Positions 1 through 7,676 of a stretch of 64,000 nt of DNA are shown here, one piece after another. Both the position numbers and the translations under genes were made by a program. The stretch spans positions 2,790,810-2,854,809 of the forward strand of contig NZ_JABBGC010000001.1 of the NCBI RefSeq assembly GCF_012927205.1, read 5' to 3'. Every line of letters starts with the position of its first letter. The stretch's first letter is position 1. This DNA comes from Chitinophaga fulva. GTDB lineage: Bacteria; Bacteroidota; Bacteroidia; Chitinophagales; Chitinophagaceae. The notes under the pieces are model-generated. The model saw only the letters and a list, made by a program, of their open reading frames with translations, was not told where the DNA came from and made no database searches.

Positions 1-166
1 CTCCTTTTTTGCTGGCCATGCCAAATCGTTGAGCAGCCCTGCGGGTAGCTGCCGTCTGCCGGACGTATGAAGGCATGCTTCGCAGGAAGTGTTTGCCATT
101 ACGCCTGTAACCGATCAGGTTGCCGAGCCTGCCGGTGAAGGTGATGATAGAAATCTGTTTTGCCAT
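1..166 (-). CDS. 3'-truncated hypothetical protein, Lys/Arg-rich start
   Basis: Reading the minus strand from an ATG at 166 gives 55 codons without a stop up to the left edge. The peptide begins MAKQISIITFTGRLGNLIGY and continues with many Arg/Lys and Ala residues. It resembles, from memory, a Bacteroidota family of uncharacterised proteins that start MA(K/R)Q-x-I-x-x-x-G-x-(I/L)-x-x-(I/L)-x-(F/Y), usually around 150-250 residues, so most of the gene lies outside the window. No function is assigned. A longer minus-strand frame across 99-437 overlaps it in another register and looks spurious. Confidence 0.55.
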   Translation of the reverse strand, partial: MAKQISIITFTGRLGNLIGYRRNGKHFLRSMPSYVRQTAATRRAAQRFGMASKKG

Positions 167-747
167 AACGAATGATACTGATGATAGCTAAAGATAGCAT
201 TATCAGCAGAAGCCATTTGATGGCTACACTGAAGATTATCCAATAGTAGGGCCTGGCTGCAGGGAAAATATTCAGGCGGAGTGCATCAGGCATTAGATAT
301 TCGTTAAAGCCGCGTGAACCAGGTTTAGATAATTTTGAAAATACACAACAAGAAAACAGATACACCGTTTTAAGGAACAACTGGAAGCGATTGCCTATGC
401 CATATCTCAGGCATATGGTATAATTGCTGTAACACAATTATTTGGATTACAAATTTACCCCTGGCCTGACCACCAATCATATCTTTCGGATTGAAGCAGC
501 TATAATAGGAGCTGAAACGCGATTTATGGGTGTCCAAACAAAGGGGCCGGCAGGTGACAGCGGAAGAAGCTGAATATCAATCCTGACTTATCAAAGTAAG
601 AGGAGAGGCCCTCTCGGGGCCTTTAACAGAAGTTTAACAGCCCCTGCGCAAAACACCGATAGGAAGATCCGATGCCCCTCTGTTTTATAGTCATACACGG
701 CGGTTATTCCGGCCGGATATTCACTCACTTGACTAAAAAACAGTTTT
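167..747. other. Intergenic stretch without a supported gene
   Basis: This 581-base stretch lies between the edge gene and the small secreted-peptide gene. I see only short frames without good starts. One + strand frame from about 250 to 423 is open but has no start codon until close to its stop. A short GC-rich hairpin lies at 606-622. The stretch probably holds the promoters of the flanking genes and may carry decayed coding sequence, but nothing can be named. Confidence 0.4.
606..627 (+). terminator. Weak hairpin, possible terminator
   Basis: AGGCCC (606-611) and GGGCCT (617-622) form a perfect six-base stem with a five-base loop, followed only by TTAACAG. There is no proper T-run, so terminator function is uncertain. 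Confidence 0.25.
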
Positions 748-954
748 ATGAAGTACAAGGTATTTTTTGCAGCCATGATGGCAACAGCAGTTACAATGAC
801 AACCGTGACCGGCGCTATGGCACAGCACGCACCATCCAAAGAACAACGCAAACAGGTGGATACCGCCCGGAAAGACAACAGGCATTCTGTAGTGCCGGTG
901 AGTAAAGGCGGGTCTAAAGCAGATACAACCCGTAAACCGGTTAAAAAACACTAA
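748..954 (+). CDS. Small secreted basic peptide, hypothetical
   Basis: The 68-residue product has a clear Sec signal peptide: a Lys near the N-terminus, a hydrophobic Ala/Thr/Val core, and an Ala-x-Ala-type site around residues 23-25 (GAMAQ). The mature part is about 43 residues, polar, rich in Lys, Arg, Ser and Asp, without Cys, and ends in VKKH. I do not recognise a family. Small exported charged peptides of this kind are common in Chitinophagaceae genomes. The ATG at 748 follows an A-rich stretch, which suits Bacteroidota initiation. It stands alone, 258 bases before the sigma-factor gene, and may be unrelated to it. Confidence 0.5.
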   Translation: MKYKVFFAAMMATAVTMTTVTGAMAQHAPSKEQRKQVDTARKDNRHSVVPVSKGGSKADTTRKPVKKH

Positions 955-1212
955 GGTGGCACCTGCTGTATAACAACAGCTTGATATGGTTTTGTGCACC
1001 ACATGGTCTCCCGCAACAGCAGGGGACCTTTTGTGTGTAGCGGACAGCGGCGGTGGCAGAAAGAAAACGAAAAATTAATGATAGGCATTAGGGGGATACA
1101 CAGGTGTGCGACGTTGTAGTATACAAAGAACGGAGGCCACCGGGAACCCATTCAGGTATCCCCCTTAGCCATATCTGAGGTACTGTATTATATTTTGTAA
1201 AATTTATCACTT

Positions 1213-1749
1213 GTGCGTGAAGACGGTCTCTATCAACAGTTTCGGCTGGGATTTGAAAAATTTTATAACCCGCTTTGTATCTACGCTAATAGTTTCGTGA
1301 AGGAACCAAGCGTGTGCGAAGATATTGTACAAGAGGTGTTTATCAGGATCTGGGAAACACGGAAAGACCTGGTACAGTCCGATAACCTGAGATTTTACCT
1401 GTTCACGGCGGTGCGCAATAACTGTCTTACTCATCTCAGCAAAGAGCAACGAATGACAGTATACAGTCTTTCCGACATAGATCTGGAAGATGATGACACC
1501 GCTGACATCACTCCTTCGGCTGATGAGACATTGAACTACCAGGCCTTGCTGGGGCAGGGAATAGAACAGCTTCCTCCCAAATGCAAAGAGGTATTTCTCC
1601 TTTGTCGCCTGGGGGAGCTGAGTAATCAACAGGCAGCCGATAGTCTCGGCATTTCTGTTAAAACAGTCAACAATCAGTTATGGAAAGCATTGAAGATGCT
1701 CAGGGCATTTGTGAAGAATACAGGTATGGGGCTGTTATTTTTTTTATGA
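1213..1749 (+). CDS. ECF RNA polymerase sigma-70 factor (FecI/RpoE-like)
   Basis: The 178-residue protein has the two helical regions of extracytoplasmic-function sigma factors. Region 2 includes the stretch CEDIVQEVFIRIWE (core and -10 contacts, about residues 36-49). Region 4 carries LPPKCKEVFLL followed by a helix-turn-helix (NQQAADSLGISVKTVNNQL). It should direct RNA polymerase to promoters of its own regulon. The next genes encode a FecR anti-sigma factor and an STN-domain TonB receptor, so this is the cytoplasmic end of a FecA-FecR-FecI type trans-envelope relay. The start is taken as GTG at 1213; no in-frame ATG lies nearby. The C-terminus ends with a hydrophobic GLLFFL tail, which is unusual but short. 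Confidence 0.9.
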   Translation: MREDGLYQQFRLGFEKFYNPLCIYANSFVKEPSVCEDIVQEVFIRIWETRKDLVQSDNLRFYLFTAVRNNCLTHLSKEQRMTVYSLSDIDLEDDDTADITPSADETLNYQALLGQGIEQLPPKCKEVFLLCRLGELSNQQAADSLGISVKTVNNQLWKALKMLRAFVKNTGMGLLFFL

Positions 1750-1800
1750 ACAGCATAGGAAAATCTGATAAGATTTTGTTTTCTAAGTAGGAGAGGAAAA

Positions 1801-2802
1801 ATGATGGAACTACCTGATAACATAAAAGCAATTATTATAAACCGGCTCCGGGGAGCGATCTCACCGGAAGAAGCGATTACGCTGGAAGAATGGCAGCGGC
1901 AACATGCTGTCGGAGATGAAGTGCTGGACCACTATGACAAGATATGGGCGGAAAGCAGCAACACTGTCAACCAGCCACATTTCGATACGGCGAAAGGCTG
2001 GCAGCGTGTGGACCAGCGGCTGAAGGACATCGGGGTTATTGAAACCAGGGAAATCCATACGGTGGGGTTACGGAGATATTGGGGAATAGCTGCTGCTGCC
2101 GCCGCCGCTGTGGTCATCATGATCGCAGGATATTGGATGTTCTTTCAGCAATCAGAGCAGCAACAGATAACCTGGTCTAAAGTAGTGACCGCTGATGCCA
2201 CCAATAAGTATCTGAGGCTGCCTGACAGCACGTTGGTGCTGCTCCGCAAGGGCGCTACCATCACTTATTCGGCTGGTTTCGGTCAAAGCGACCGGCTGCT
2301 GACACTTACCGGCGACGCTTTCTTCGATGTGGCAGCCCATGAAAATATCCCGTTCCGGATACAAACGGAAAAGGCGGTGATAAAAGTACTGGGCACCTCC
2401 TTCGTGGTGAACTCCACGGCCGGCGCCGACCGGGTGGTGGTGGTGACCGGAAAGATCTTATTCACAGACAAAGCGAGGCCCGAAAATAAATGCATAGTGT
2501 CGGCCAGGGAACAGGTGTCTTTTACAGGAGATAATTTCGAAAAGAAAAATGTAAATGATTCCAATTACCTGGCCTGGCAAACCGGTACGCTCCGGTTTAC
2601 CAATGCTCCGCTAAAAGAAGTGGTGAAAGAGCTTTCGGCTTATTATGGTACCGTTGTTAACGTGAATGATACCTTAAAAACGGGATCGGTAAAAGTAACG
2701 GCCAGCTTCCGGGAACAGCCGTTGAATGAAGTACTGGAAGAAATTACGGTCATCACCGGCTTACATTTCCGTAAACAGCAAGACACCGTAATAATTTATT
2801 GA
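1801..2802 (+). CDS. FecR-family anti-sigma factor with DUF4974 domain
   Basis: This 333-residue inner-membrane protein has an N-terminal cytoplasmic part of about 95 residues, expected to bind the upstream sigma factor. One transmembrane segment (RYWGIAAAAAAAVVIMIAGY, about 95-115) follows, then a periplasmic FecR domain (about 125-240, with the typical LPDSTLVLLRKGATITY and GDAFFDVA stretches). A C-terminal DUF4974-like domain (about 255-333, LRFTNAPLKEVVKELSAYYG) is typical of Bacteroidota FecR proteins and contacts the receptor's STN domain. It begins 51 bases after the sigma gene and is followed after 43 bases by the receptor gene, so the three are probably co-transcribed. The start ATGATG at 1801/1804 sits behind AGGAGAGGAAAA, an unusually purine-rich leader. 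Confidence 0.92.
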   Translation: MMELPDNIKAIIINRLRGAISPEEAITLEEWQRQHAVGDEVLDHYDKIWAESSNTVNQPHFDTAKGWQRVDQRLKDIGVIETREIHTVGLRRYWGIAAAAAAAVVIMIAGYWMFFQQSEQQQITWSKVVTADATNKYLRLPDSTLVLLRKGATITYSAGFGQSDRLLTLTGDAFFDVAAHENIPFRIQTEKAVIKVLGTSFVVNSTAGADRVVVVTGKILFTDKARPENKCIVSAREQVSFTGDNFEKKNVNDSNYLAWQTGTLRFTNAPLKEVVKELSAYYGTVVNVNDTLKTGSVKVTASFREQPLNEVLEEITVITGLHFRKQQDTVIIY

Positions 2803-2845
2803 TCTTCCTATAAAATGGATGGAAATAGCAAGTAATTTAAAATAA

Positions 2846-5425
2846 ATGATAAAAGGGGTGTCCGCTCCGCTACGGTTTCGTAAAACAGGACTGCAACTAT
2901 TACTACTGATATTGATTATTCTTGCCGGCAATATAACGGTCACTGCGCAGACCGGATTGCTCGGAAAGAGATTTACGTGCCATGAAACCCATGGCACGAT
3001 TCCTTTTTTATTGGAAAAGGTCAGTGCCTATAGCGGAACTGTTATCGAATATGCCGGCGGATACCTGGATGGAAAAGGAGAGGCTCGCCTCGCAGAGGAG
3101 GAAACAACTTTAGGTACTGTACTCAATGTATTGTTGGCCGGAAAATATGTAAAGATAGAAGAGCGGAACGGAAAGGTGATGTTAGTGCCTTCAGGTGCGA
3201 TGCTGACAACTGACAGTGTGGTGAATGAGTATACCTTGTTTGGTTATATTACGGAAGAGAACAGCCTGGAGCCGATACCTTATGCCATGATAAAAGACCA
3301 GGAGTCGGGGCGTGTATGCCAGTCCAACAGGTTTGGGTATTACAGCCTGCAGTTAAAGAGTGGTCTTCATCATATTAAGGTCATACATGCCGGTTATCCG
3401 CCGGTGATATCAGCTGTAGCTGTTAACAGTACTATCAGGCGTAATTTGATGATGCGCGCGGCAGTATTGCCCGAAGTGAAGGTCACCCCGGGTTGCATGC
3501 TACAAAAGGACGGCGGTTCCAGCATTGAAAAATACCTTTCTTCTGCTTATACCAACTTTTTTGGGGAGAGCGATCCGGTGAGGTCATTATACCTGTTGCC
3601 GGGAAATATTGAGTCGCAGGAAACGACCGGCAAACTGATGGTACGTGGTGGCGATCCGGAGCAAAGCGCTTTTTTGTTGGATGGTAACCAGGTGTTTAAC
3701 CCCACTCATCTATTGGGTGAGTTGTCGATCGTCAGTGAAGGTGCACTGAAATCGATCCGGCAGTTTAAGAATGATTTTCCCGGGAGATTTGATGGTGCGT
3801 TATCCTCTGTAACCGAGGTAAATACGAAAGACGGCAGCATGGATACCTGGAGCGGACAGGTAAACGCTGGTCTATTAGCTGGCGCGCTGGCGATAGACGG
3901 GCCGCTGATAAAAAATCGTACTGCCGTGGTGGCTTCTGTCCGGAAAAGCTGGTCAGACCCGCTGTTGAAGATGCTGGACAGTAATTACCGGTTGCGTTTT
4001 TATGATATTCATTTTAAAATCACCCACCTGCTGGACAGCAATAATAAAATAATGCTCAGCGGTTATATGGGTAAAGACCGGTTGGAACTGAAGCAAAACG
4101 ATTATCAGAATTTACAGGTATGGGGCAACCGGCTTGCCACGGTCAACTGGAACCATGTGATCGGCGCCCGTTCTTTTGTGAATACCACCCTGAATATAAG
4201 CAACTATCATAACCTGGCCGGGATGAAGCTGATCCTGTACGATGATTCAACCGGGGAGGAGAAGGAAACCAAAGCGTATAATAACTACGCGTCGGTAGAA
4301 CGTTACGAGGCCAGGACGCAGTTTGAGATCAATGCGTCAGCGAACCTGCAGTTCCGTTTTGGCGGCAAGTTTTTGCATACTGTCATTCATCCTTTTGGAA
4401 CCAATATCACCTCGAAACTGGGAGAGGTACCGGATGGGTTCAAACCAATGAAAGCACTGCCTTTCAGGGAGTACTCCTTTTATTATGAAAATGAATTCAA
4501 ACTGAGCCCCCGGCTGTTGCTGAGGCCCGGGTTGCTTTTCAGTGCATACCGCTTCAGAGATTTTCATTACAACTCCTTGCAGCCGCGGTTGTTTGCAGCC
4601 TATCGCATAGGAAAAAATCAACAGTTGACTTTTTCCTACGCACGGATGGCACAATACCTTCACCAGGTAACAAGCCCGTTCCTGGGTATCAACAGCGTGT
4701 TATGGGTGCCCAGTACCGCTATACTACGGCCTGCAGAAAGCGATATGTTCAACCTGGGATATAGCTTCAATGATAACAAAGGCACGCTGTTATCTGCAGA
4801 TGTCTACTACCGGAAAATGAACAACGTCACCAATTTTGCGGAACGGGGAAATATCTTTTACGATGAAAATACCTGGGAACAGGATATTATCACAGGACAG
4901 GGATGGAGCTATGGTGCGGAGTTGTTGGCTGGGAAGCGATGGCGGAAATGGCAGTTCCAGTTATCGTATACATTGGCCTGGGCCTGGCGTCAGTTCGATG
5001 ATGTGAATGATGGGGAGAAATTCCCCTTCCGTTTCGACAGGCGCCATCAGCTGAATATTGCGGCCAACTTCCGGCCGGATAAACACTGGGATATTGGTGC
5101 GGTGTGGTATCTGAGCACAGGCGACTGGCGGCTGCGGCCTATGGGTACGCTGCCGGTTGAAGAAGGCGAACCATTCAGATATGAAGGCGTGTCCTACTAT
5201 GATAAACGCGGGCCCAACTATCAACGCCTCAATTGTAATGTGAACTATCGTTTTGCTACCGGCAGGCTGAAACATAAAGCCTCAGCGGGCGTATATAATG
5301 CCTATCATGCCAATGGACAATATTCAACGGATGTCTTCAATACGCACGACAATAGTAATGTAACCTTATCTGGCAACCGGATATTTGATCTGACCTACTA
5401 TCTCTCTTATACATTGAACTTATAA
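2846..5425 (+). CDS. TonB-dependent outer-membrane receptor with STN signalling domain
   Basis: The 859-residue product has a signal peptide (hydrophobic core LLLLILIILAGNITVTAQ), an STN (secretin/TonB N-terminal) signalling domain at about 35-120, and a carboxypeptidase-regulatory-like beta-sandwich at about 125-210 (YTLFGYITEENSLEPIPYA, a usual Bacteroidota feature). A plug domain follows (about 225-330, VRGGDPEQSAFLLDG), then a 22-strand-type barrel ending in aromatic YYLSYTLNL. It should bind a ligand at the cell surface, import it with TonB energy, and signal through FecR to the sigma factor. No SusD-like lipoprotein follows, so it resembles a FecA-type transducer more than a SusCD glycan pair. 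The ligand is unknown; a siderophore, including the lipopeptide encoded downstream, is possible but not shown. Confidence 0.9.
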   Translation: MIKGVSAPLRFRKTGLQLLLLILIILAGNITVTAQTGLLGKRFTCHETHGTIPFLLEKVSAYSGTVIEYAGGYLDGKGEARLAEEETTLGTVLNVLLAGKYVKIEERNGKVMLVPSGAMLTTDSVVNEYTLFGYITEENSLEPIPYAMIKDQESGRVCQSNRFGYYSLQLKSGLHHIKVIHAGYPPVISAVAVNSTIRRNLMMRAAVLPEVKVTPGCMLQKDGGSSIEKYLSSAYTNFFGESDPVRSLYLLPGNIESQETTGKLMVRGGDPEQSAFLLDGNQVFNPTHLLGELSIVSEGALKSIRQFKNDFPGRFDGALSSVTEVNTKDGSMDTWSGQVNAGLLAGALAIDGPLIKNRTAVVASVRKSWSDPLLKMLDSNYRLRFYDIHFKITHLLDSNNKIMLSGYMGKDRLELKQNDYQNLQVWGNRLATVNWNHVIGARSFVNTTLNISNYHNLAGMKLILYDDSTGEEKETKAYNNYASVERYEARTQFEINASANLQFRFGGKFLHTVIHPFGTNITSKLGEVPDGFKPMKALPFREYSFYYENEFKLSPRLLLRPGLLFSAYRFRDFHYNSLQPRLFAAYRIGKNQQLTFSYARMAQYLHQVTSPFLGINSVLWVPSTAILRPAESDMFNLGYSFNDNKGTLLSADVYYRKMNNVTNFAERGNIFYDENTWEQDIITGQGWSYGAELLAGKRWRKWQFQLSYTLAWAWRQFDDVNDGEKFPFRFDRRHQLNIAANFRPDKHWDIGAVWYLSTGDWRLRPMGTLPVEEGEPFRYEGVSYYDKRGPNYQRLNCNVNYRFATGRLKHKASAGVYNAYHANGQYSTDVFNTHDNSNVTLSGNRIFDLTYYLSYTLNL

Positions 5426-5639
5426 CATCGATTCCTTTTTTTTAAAAAAAATAAACACAGCGTAGGAAGTTATGTTCATTAGCTGTTTTAACAGTAGAGA
5501 ACAATATCTGTGCTGTATGTAATAGCTATGCCTGCTATTTGCTTGCTGTTGATGAAATCTGCAGCCACACAGCAATGGCAGGTACAGATAGGTTATGCGC
5601 AAGCGTTGACAGGAATCAATTTAATAAATCAAAAAGTAT

Positions 5640-6395
5640 ATGAAACACGTAAGAACTCAATCAGGGATATCTCTGACAGGTATCTCCTGTGCACTGTTGG
5701 TAGCGACAGCTTTTATGTCCTGCAAAAAGAACAATGACCCCGATCCGCGACCTGTTGTTGTGAAAAATGCCGGTATACAGATCGTGCATACTGCCCCTAA
5801 AGTAGGCGACCTGACTGTGGAAATAGATGGAAAAAAACTGCAGGATAAGTTACCGTTCCTGAATCCGTCCAAGGGCTACATGAACCTGCCTTTTCGAAAT
5901 GAAAGCATCCTGAAATTCGCGCAGGATGGCAACAAGGTGATCGTAGACACCAAATACCAGTTCAACGATAAAAGTACTTACTCCCTGTTTCTGTACGATA
6001 CATTAAATAATAATAAAGTCAGGGCCGTGTTACTGAATGATAATCCCGCTGATCCTGGTAAAGGGAAGACCAGCCTGCGCTTCCTCCACCTGTCACCTAA
6101 TACCACCGCTGTGGATATTGATGTTTTCAAAGGTAGCGATAGCATCCGCCTGGTGAATAATGCAGCCTATATCAGTGATAAACCAGATGTCGCAGTACTG
6201 TCTCCCTTTAAGCCAATCGCTTCCGGTGATTACCGGGTGAAAGTGAAGACCAAAGCCGGTACAACTATTACAACCGTTCTTGATATCCCGTCTGTAAAAC
6301 TGGTGGAAGGAAAAGTGGTTACGCTCTATCTCAGCGGATTAACCAAAGCTTCCGGGGCCTTAGGGGTGGGCCTCCAGTTATGGCAGCACAGATAA
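5640..6395 (+). CDS. DUF4397-type lipoprotein
   Basis: The 251-residue product carries a lipoprotein signal peptide with lipobox-like AFMSC, Cys28 being the acylation site, followed by a polar KKNNDPDPRP linker. The rest is predicted beta-rich and matches the DUF4397 pattern: IQIVHTAPKVGDLTVEIDGK in the first half, then LRFLHLSPNTTAVDIDVFKG in a second repeat-like unit. DUF4397 proteins are surface or periplasmic beta-sandwich lipoproteins of unknown role, often next to TonB receptors. It follows the receptor after 214 bases, including an AT-rich T8-A8 tract at about 5433-5450, so it may have its own promoter. It probably accompanies the receptor in ligand capture, but this is inference. Confidence 0.78.
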   Translation: MKHVRTQSGISLTGISCALLVATAFMSCKKNNDPDPRPVVVKNAGIQIVHTAPKVGDLTVEIDGKKLQDKLPFLNPSKGYMNLPFRNESILKFAQDGNKVIVDTKYQFNDKSTYSLFLYDTLNNNKVRAVLLNDNPADPGKGKTSLRFLHLSPNTTAVDIDVFKGSDSIRLVNNAAYISDKPDVAVLSPFKPIASGDYRVKVKTKAGTTITTVLDIPSVKLVEGKVVTLYLSGLTKASGALGVGLQLWQHR

Positions 6396-6418
6396 GCAAT
6401 AGGGAAACCATGTCGTAA

Positions 6419-6440
6419 GCCGTCCTATTCCTGGGACGGC
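6419..6440 (+). terminator. GC-rich hairpin after the lipoprotein gene
   Basis: GCCGTCC (6419-6425) and GGACGGC (6434-6440) form a perfect seven-base stem with an eight-base loop, 23 bases after the stop codon. No T-run follows, so it may be an RNA 3'-end stabiliser rather than an intrinsic terminator. Confidence 0.4.
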
Positions 6441-6526
6441 CATTTGGGTGAAATATAAATCCGAATGCAATTGCCTGGCTGCATATGCGAATAACAAAAA
6501 AATGTACGGAAAGTGTGTGTGAAGGG

Positions 6527-6558
6527 ACCATCGTTTATGAAATAAGCGATGGTTTTTA
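6527..6558 (+). terminator. Rho-independent terminator
   Basis: ACCATCGTTTA (6527-6537) pairs with TAAGCGATGGT (6543-6553), an 11-base stem with one G-U pair and a five-base loop, followed by TTTTATTTGCGTTTT. This is the best intrinsic terminator in the region. It closes the sigma/FecR/receptor/lipoprotein unit. Confidence 0.75.
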
Positions 6559-6590
6559 TTTGCGTTTTAATATCTAAAAACTTATCTTTA
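6559..6590 (+). promoter_or_regulatory. Candidate Bacteroidota promoter for the oxygenase gene
   Basis: TTTG at 6559-6562 is followed after 20 bases by TATCTTTA at 6583-6590. This fits the Bacteroidota sigma-A pattern TTTG-N19-21-TAnnTTTG except for the last base. The -7 box lies inside CTTATCTTT, which recurs at 10654-10662 upstream of the HldE-like gene. It overlaps the T-rich tail of the preceding terminator, so chance matching cannot be excluded. Confidence 0.3.
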
Positions 6591-6626
6591 AATACGGAGG
6601 ATGTTTCCCCCCGTATTTATTTTTTT
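6590..6626 (+). terminator. Second hairpin with T-run, terminator or leader attenuator
   Basis: AAATACGG (6590-6597) pairs with CCGTATTT (6611-6618). A further GG/CC pairing is possible inside the 13-base loop, and the 3' arm runs into ATTTTTTTATCC. It looks like an intrinsic terminator. It lies 37 bases after the first one and upstream of the ops-like leader, so it could be a backup terminator or part of the oxygenase gene's leader. Confidence 0.5.
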
Positions 6627-6642
6627 ATCCTGACCTTATTGA

Positions 6643-6673
6643 CAATAAACTGTTATTGTTAGTAGCGGTAGCT
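6643..6673 (+). promoter_or_regulatory. Hairpin plus ops/JUMPStart-like element upstream of the oxygenase gene
   Basis: CAATAA-ACTG-TTATTG (6643-6658) is a six-base-stem hairpin. Four bases later comes TAGCGGTAGCT (6663-6673), which runs into TTTTTCC. The same 11-mer, also preceded by a small hairpin and TTTGTTA-like sequence, occurs in the leader of the UpxY-like gene at 12401-12431. The core GCGGTAGC matches the RfaH recruitment sequence ops (GGCGGTAGCGTG) known from E. coli JUMPStart leaders. The element lies 110 bases before the likely ATG at 6784. Function is inferred from sequence only. Confidence 0.5.
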
Positions 6674-6783
6674 TTTTTCCTATATCTGCCCGAGGTGTTA
6701 ATCCACAGCTACGCTATACCTCATTTTCTTGTTGATTTACTGCATAAAGATCATTTCATTTCTTCATACCCACTTTGTTCGCT

Positions 6784-7659
6784 ATGATACAAACTGTTAC
6801 CAACATTGACAGAAGGACTTTCTATGAAAAATATGTCGTTCCGGGAAAGCCTGTGTTGATAAAAGGCGGTATTAATAACTGGCCTGCTGTCAGCAAATGG
6901 AATTATGATTATTTCATGGACATTGGCCAATCGCTAAAGGTGCCTATAAAGACCGGCGACCTGACTAAAGGGACTAAAATAGTGATGTCGCTGGCCGAAT
7001 ACACTGCACTGCTCAAACAGCATGAATCGGAACTGGCCGCTCAACGGCCAGTCTCCAAAGCCCCTTACCTGCATGATGTGCCTATCTTCCTGATGATGCC
7101 ACAATTAAAGGATGACATCTCTTCCTTCCCTGTTGACCTGCTGCCATCGTGGTATGGAAATAACTGGTGGAAATTTGTGCAATTCTTTATGGGGAGCTCG
7201 AATAGTCTTACCCCGCTTCACTTTGATACTTTGTGTACCCATAATCTCTTCTTTCAGATACAGGGAAGTAAAAGATTTTATATGGTGAAAGCCAGTGACT
7301 GGAAAAAATGTTACCTGAACAGCTGGCGCTGGGCTGACGTGGACCTTGAGACACCGGACTTTGAAAAATTTCCTTTGTTGAAAGATGCTGAGCGCGGAGA
7401 TGTAGTAGTGGACGGCGGTGATATACTGTTTATGCCTTCCGGAACGCTGCATCAGGTCAGAGGGCTCAGCTACTCTATTTCCTTCAATATCGACTGGCAT
7501 ACCCGGCAGAGTGTAACCAAAGGATTGCTTTCCGGCTTCAGGGGAGCGCCCATGCAGAACGTGTTTTATAACGGCGTTGTGGCGACAGGGTTATACTTCG
7601 GTGTTCCGTCCCGTTACCTCTTTAAGTACTACCAATCTTATCTGAACTATGTGTCCTGA
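6784..7659 (+). CDS. JmjC/cupin_8-type Fe(II)/2-oxoglutarate-dependent oxygenase
   Basis: The 291-residue product starts at the ATG at 6784, preferred over an in-frame TTG three codons upstream. The N-terminal PVLIKGGINNWPA is the usual opening of cupin_8/FIH-like proteins. The iron facial triad is visible as His146-x-Asp148 (in TPLHFDT) and a distal His223 (in SGTLHQVRG). A Lys in QGSKRFYMV is placed like the 2-oxoglutarate-binding Lys of this family. Such enzymes hydroxylate Asp, Asn or other residues, free or carrier-bound. It lies about 5.3 kb before the biosynthetic genes, behind the same type of ops-like leader as the antiterminator gene, and converges with the thioesterase/esterase operon 17 bases away. 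A tailoring role, for example beta-hydroxylation of the Asp unit, is inference. Confidence 0.8.
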   Translation: MIQTVTNIDRRTFYEKYVVPGKPVLIKGGINNWPAVSKWNYDYFMDIGQSLKVPIKTGDLTKGTKIVMSLAEYTALLKQHESELAAQRPVSKAPYLHDVPIFLMMPQLKDDISSFPVDLLPSWYGNNWWKFVQFFMGSSNSLTPLHFDTLCTHNLFFQIQGSKRFYMVKASDWKKCYLNSWRWADVDLETPDFEKFPLLKDAERGDVVVDGGDILFMPSGTLHQVRGLSYSISFNIDWHTRQSVTKGLLSGFRGAPMQNVFYNGVVATGLYFGVPSRYLFKYYQSYLNYVS

Positions 7660-7676
7660 CGGCGATGTGGTAGTGT

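Noticed and set aside
250..423. A + strand open stretch of about 57 codons
   Set aside because: No start codon until close to the stop, and no family resemblance.
99..437. A 112-codon minus-strand frame at the left end
   Set aside because: It overlaps the better-supported edge gene (1-166) in another frame and has no recognisable domain; its hydrophobic stretch alone is not enough.
5510..5737. A 75-codon + strand frame before the lipoprotein gene
   Set aside because: It overlaps the start of the DUF4397 lipoprotein gene in another frame; the lipobox and domain support only the latter.
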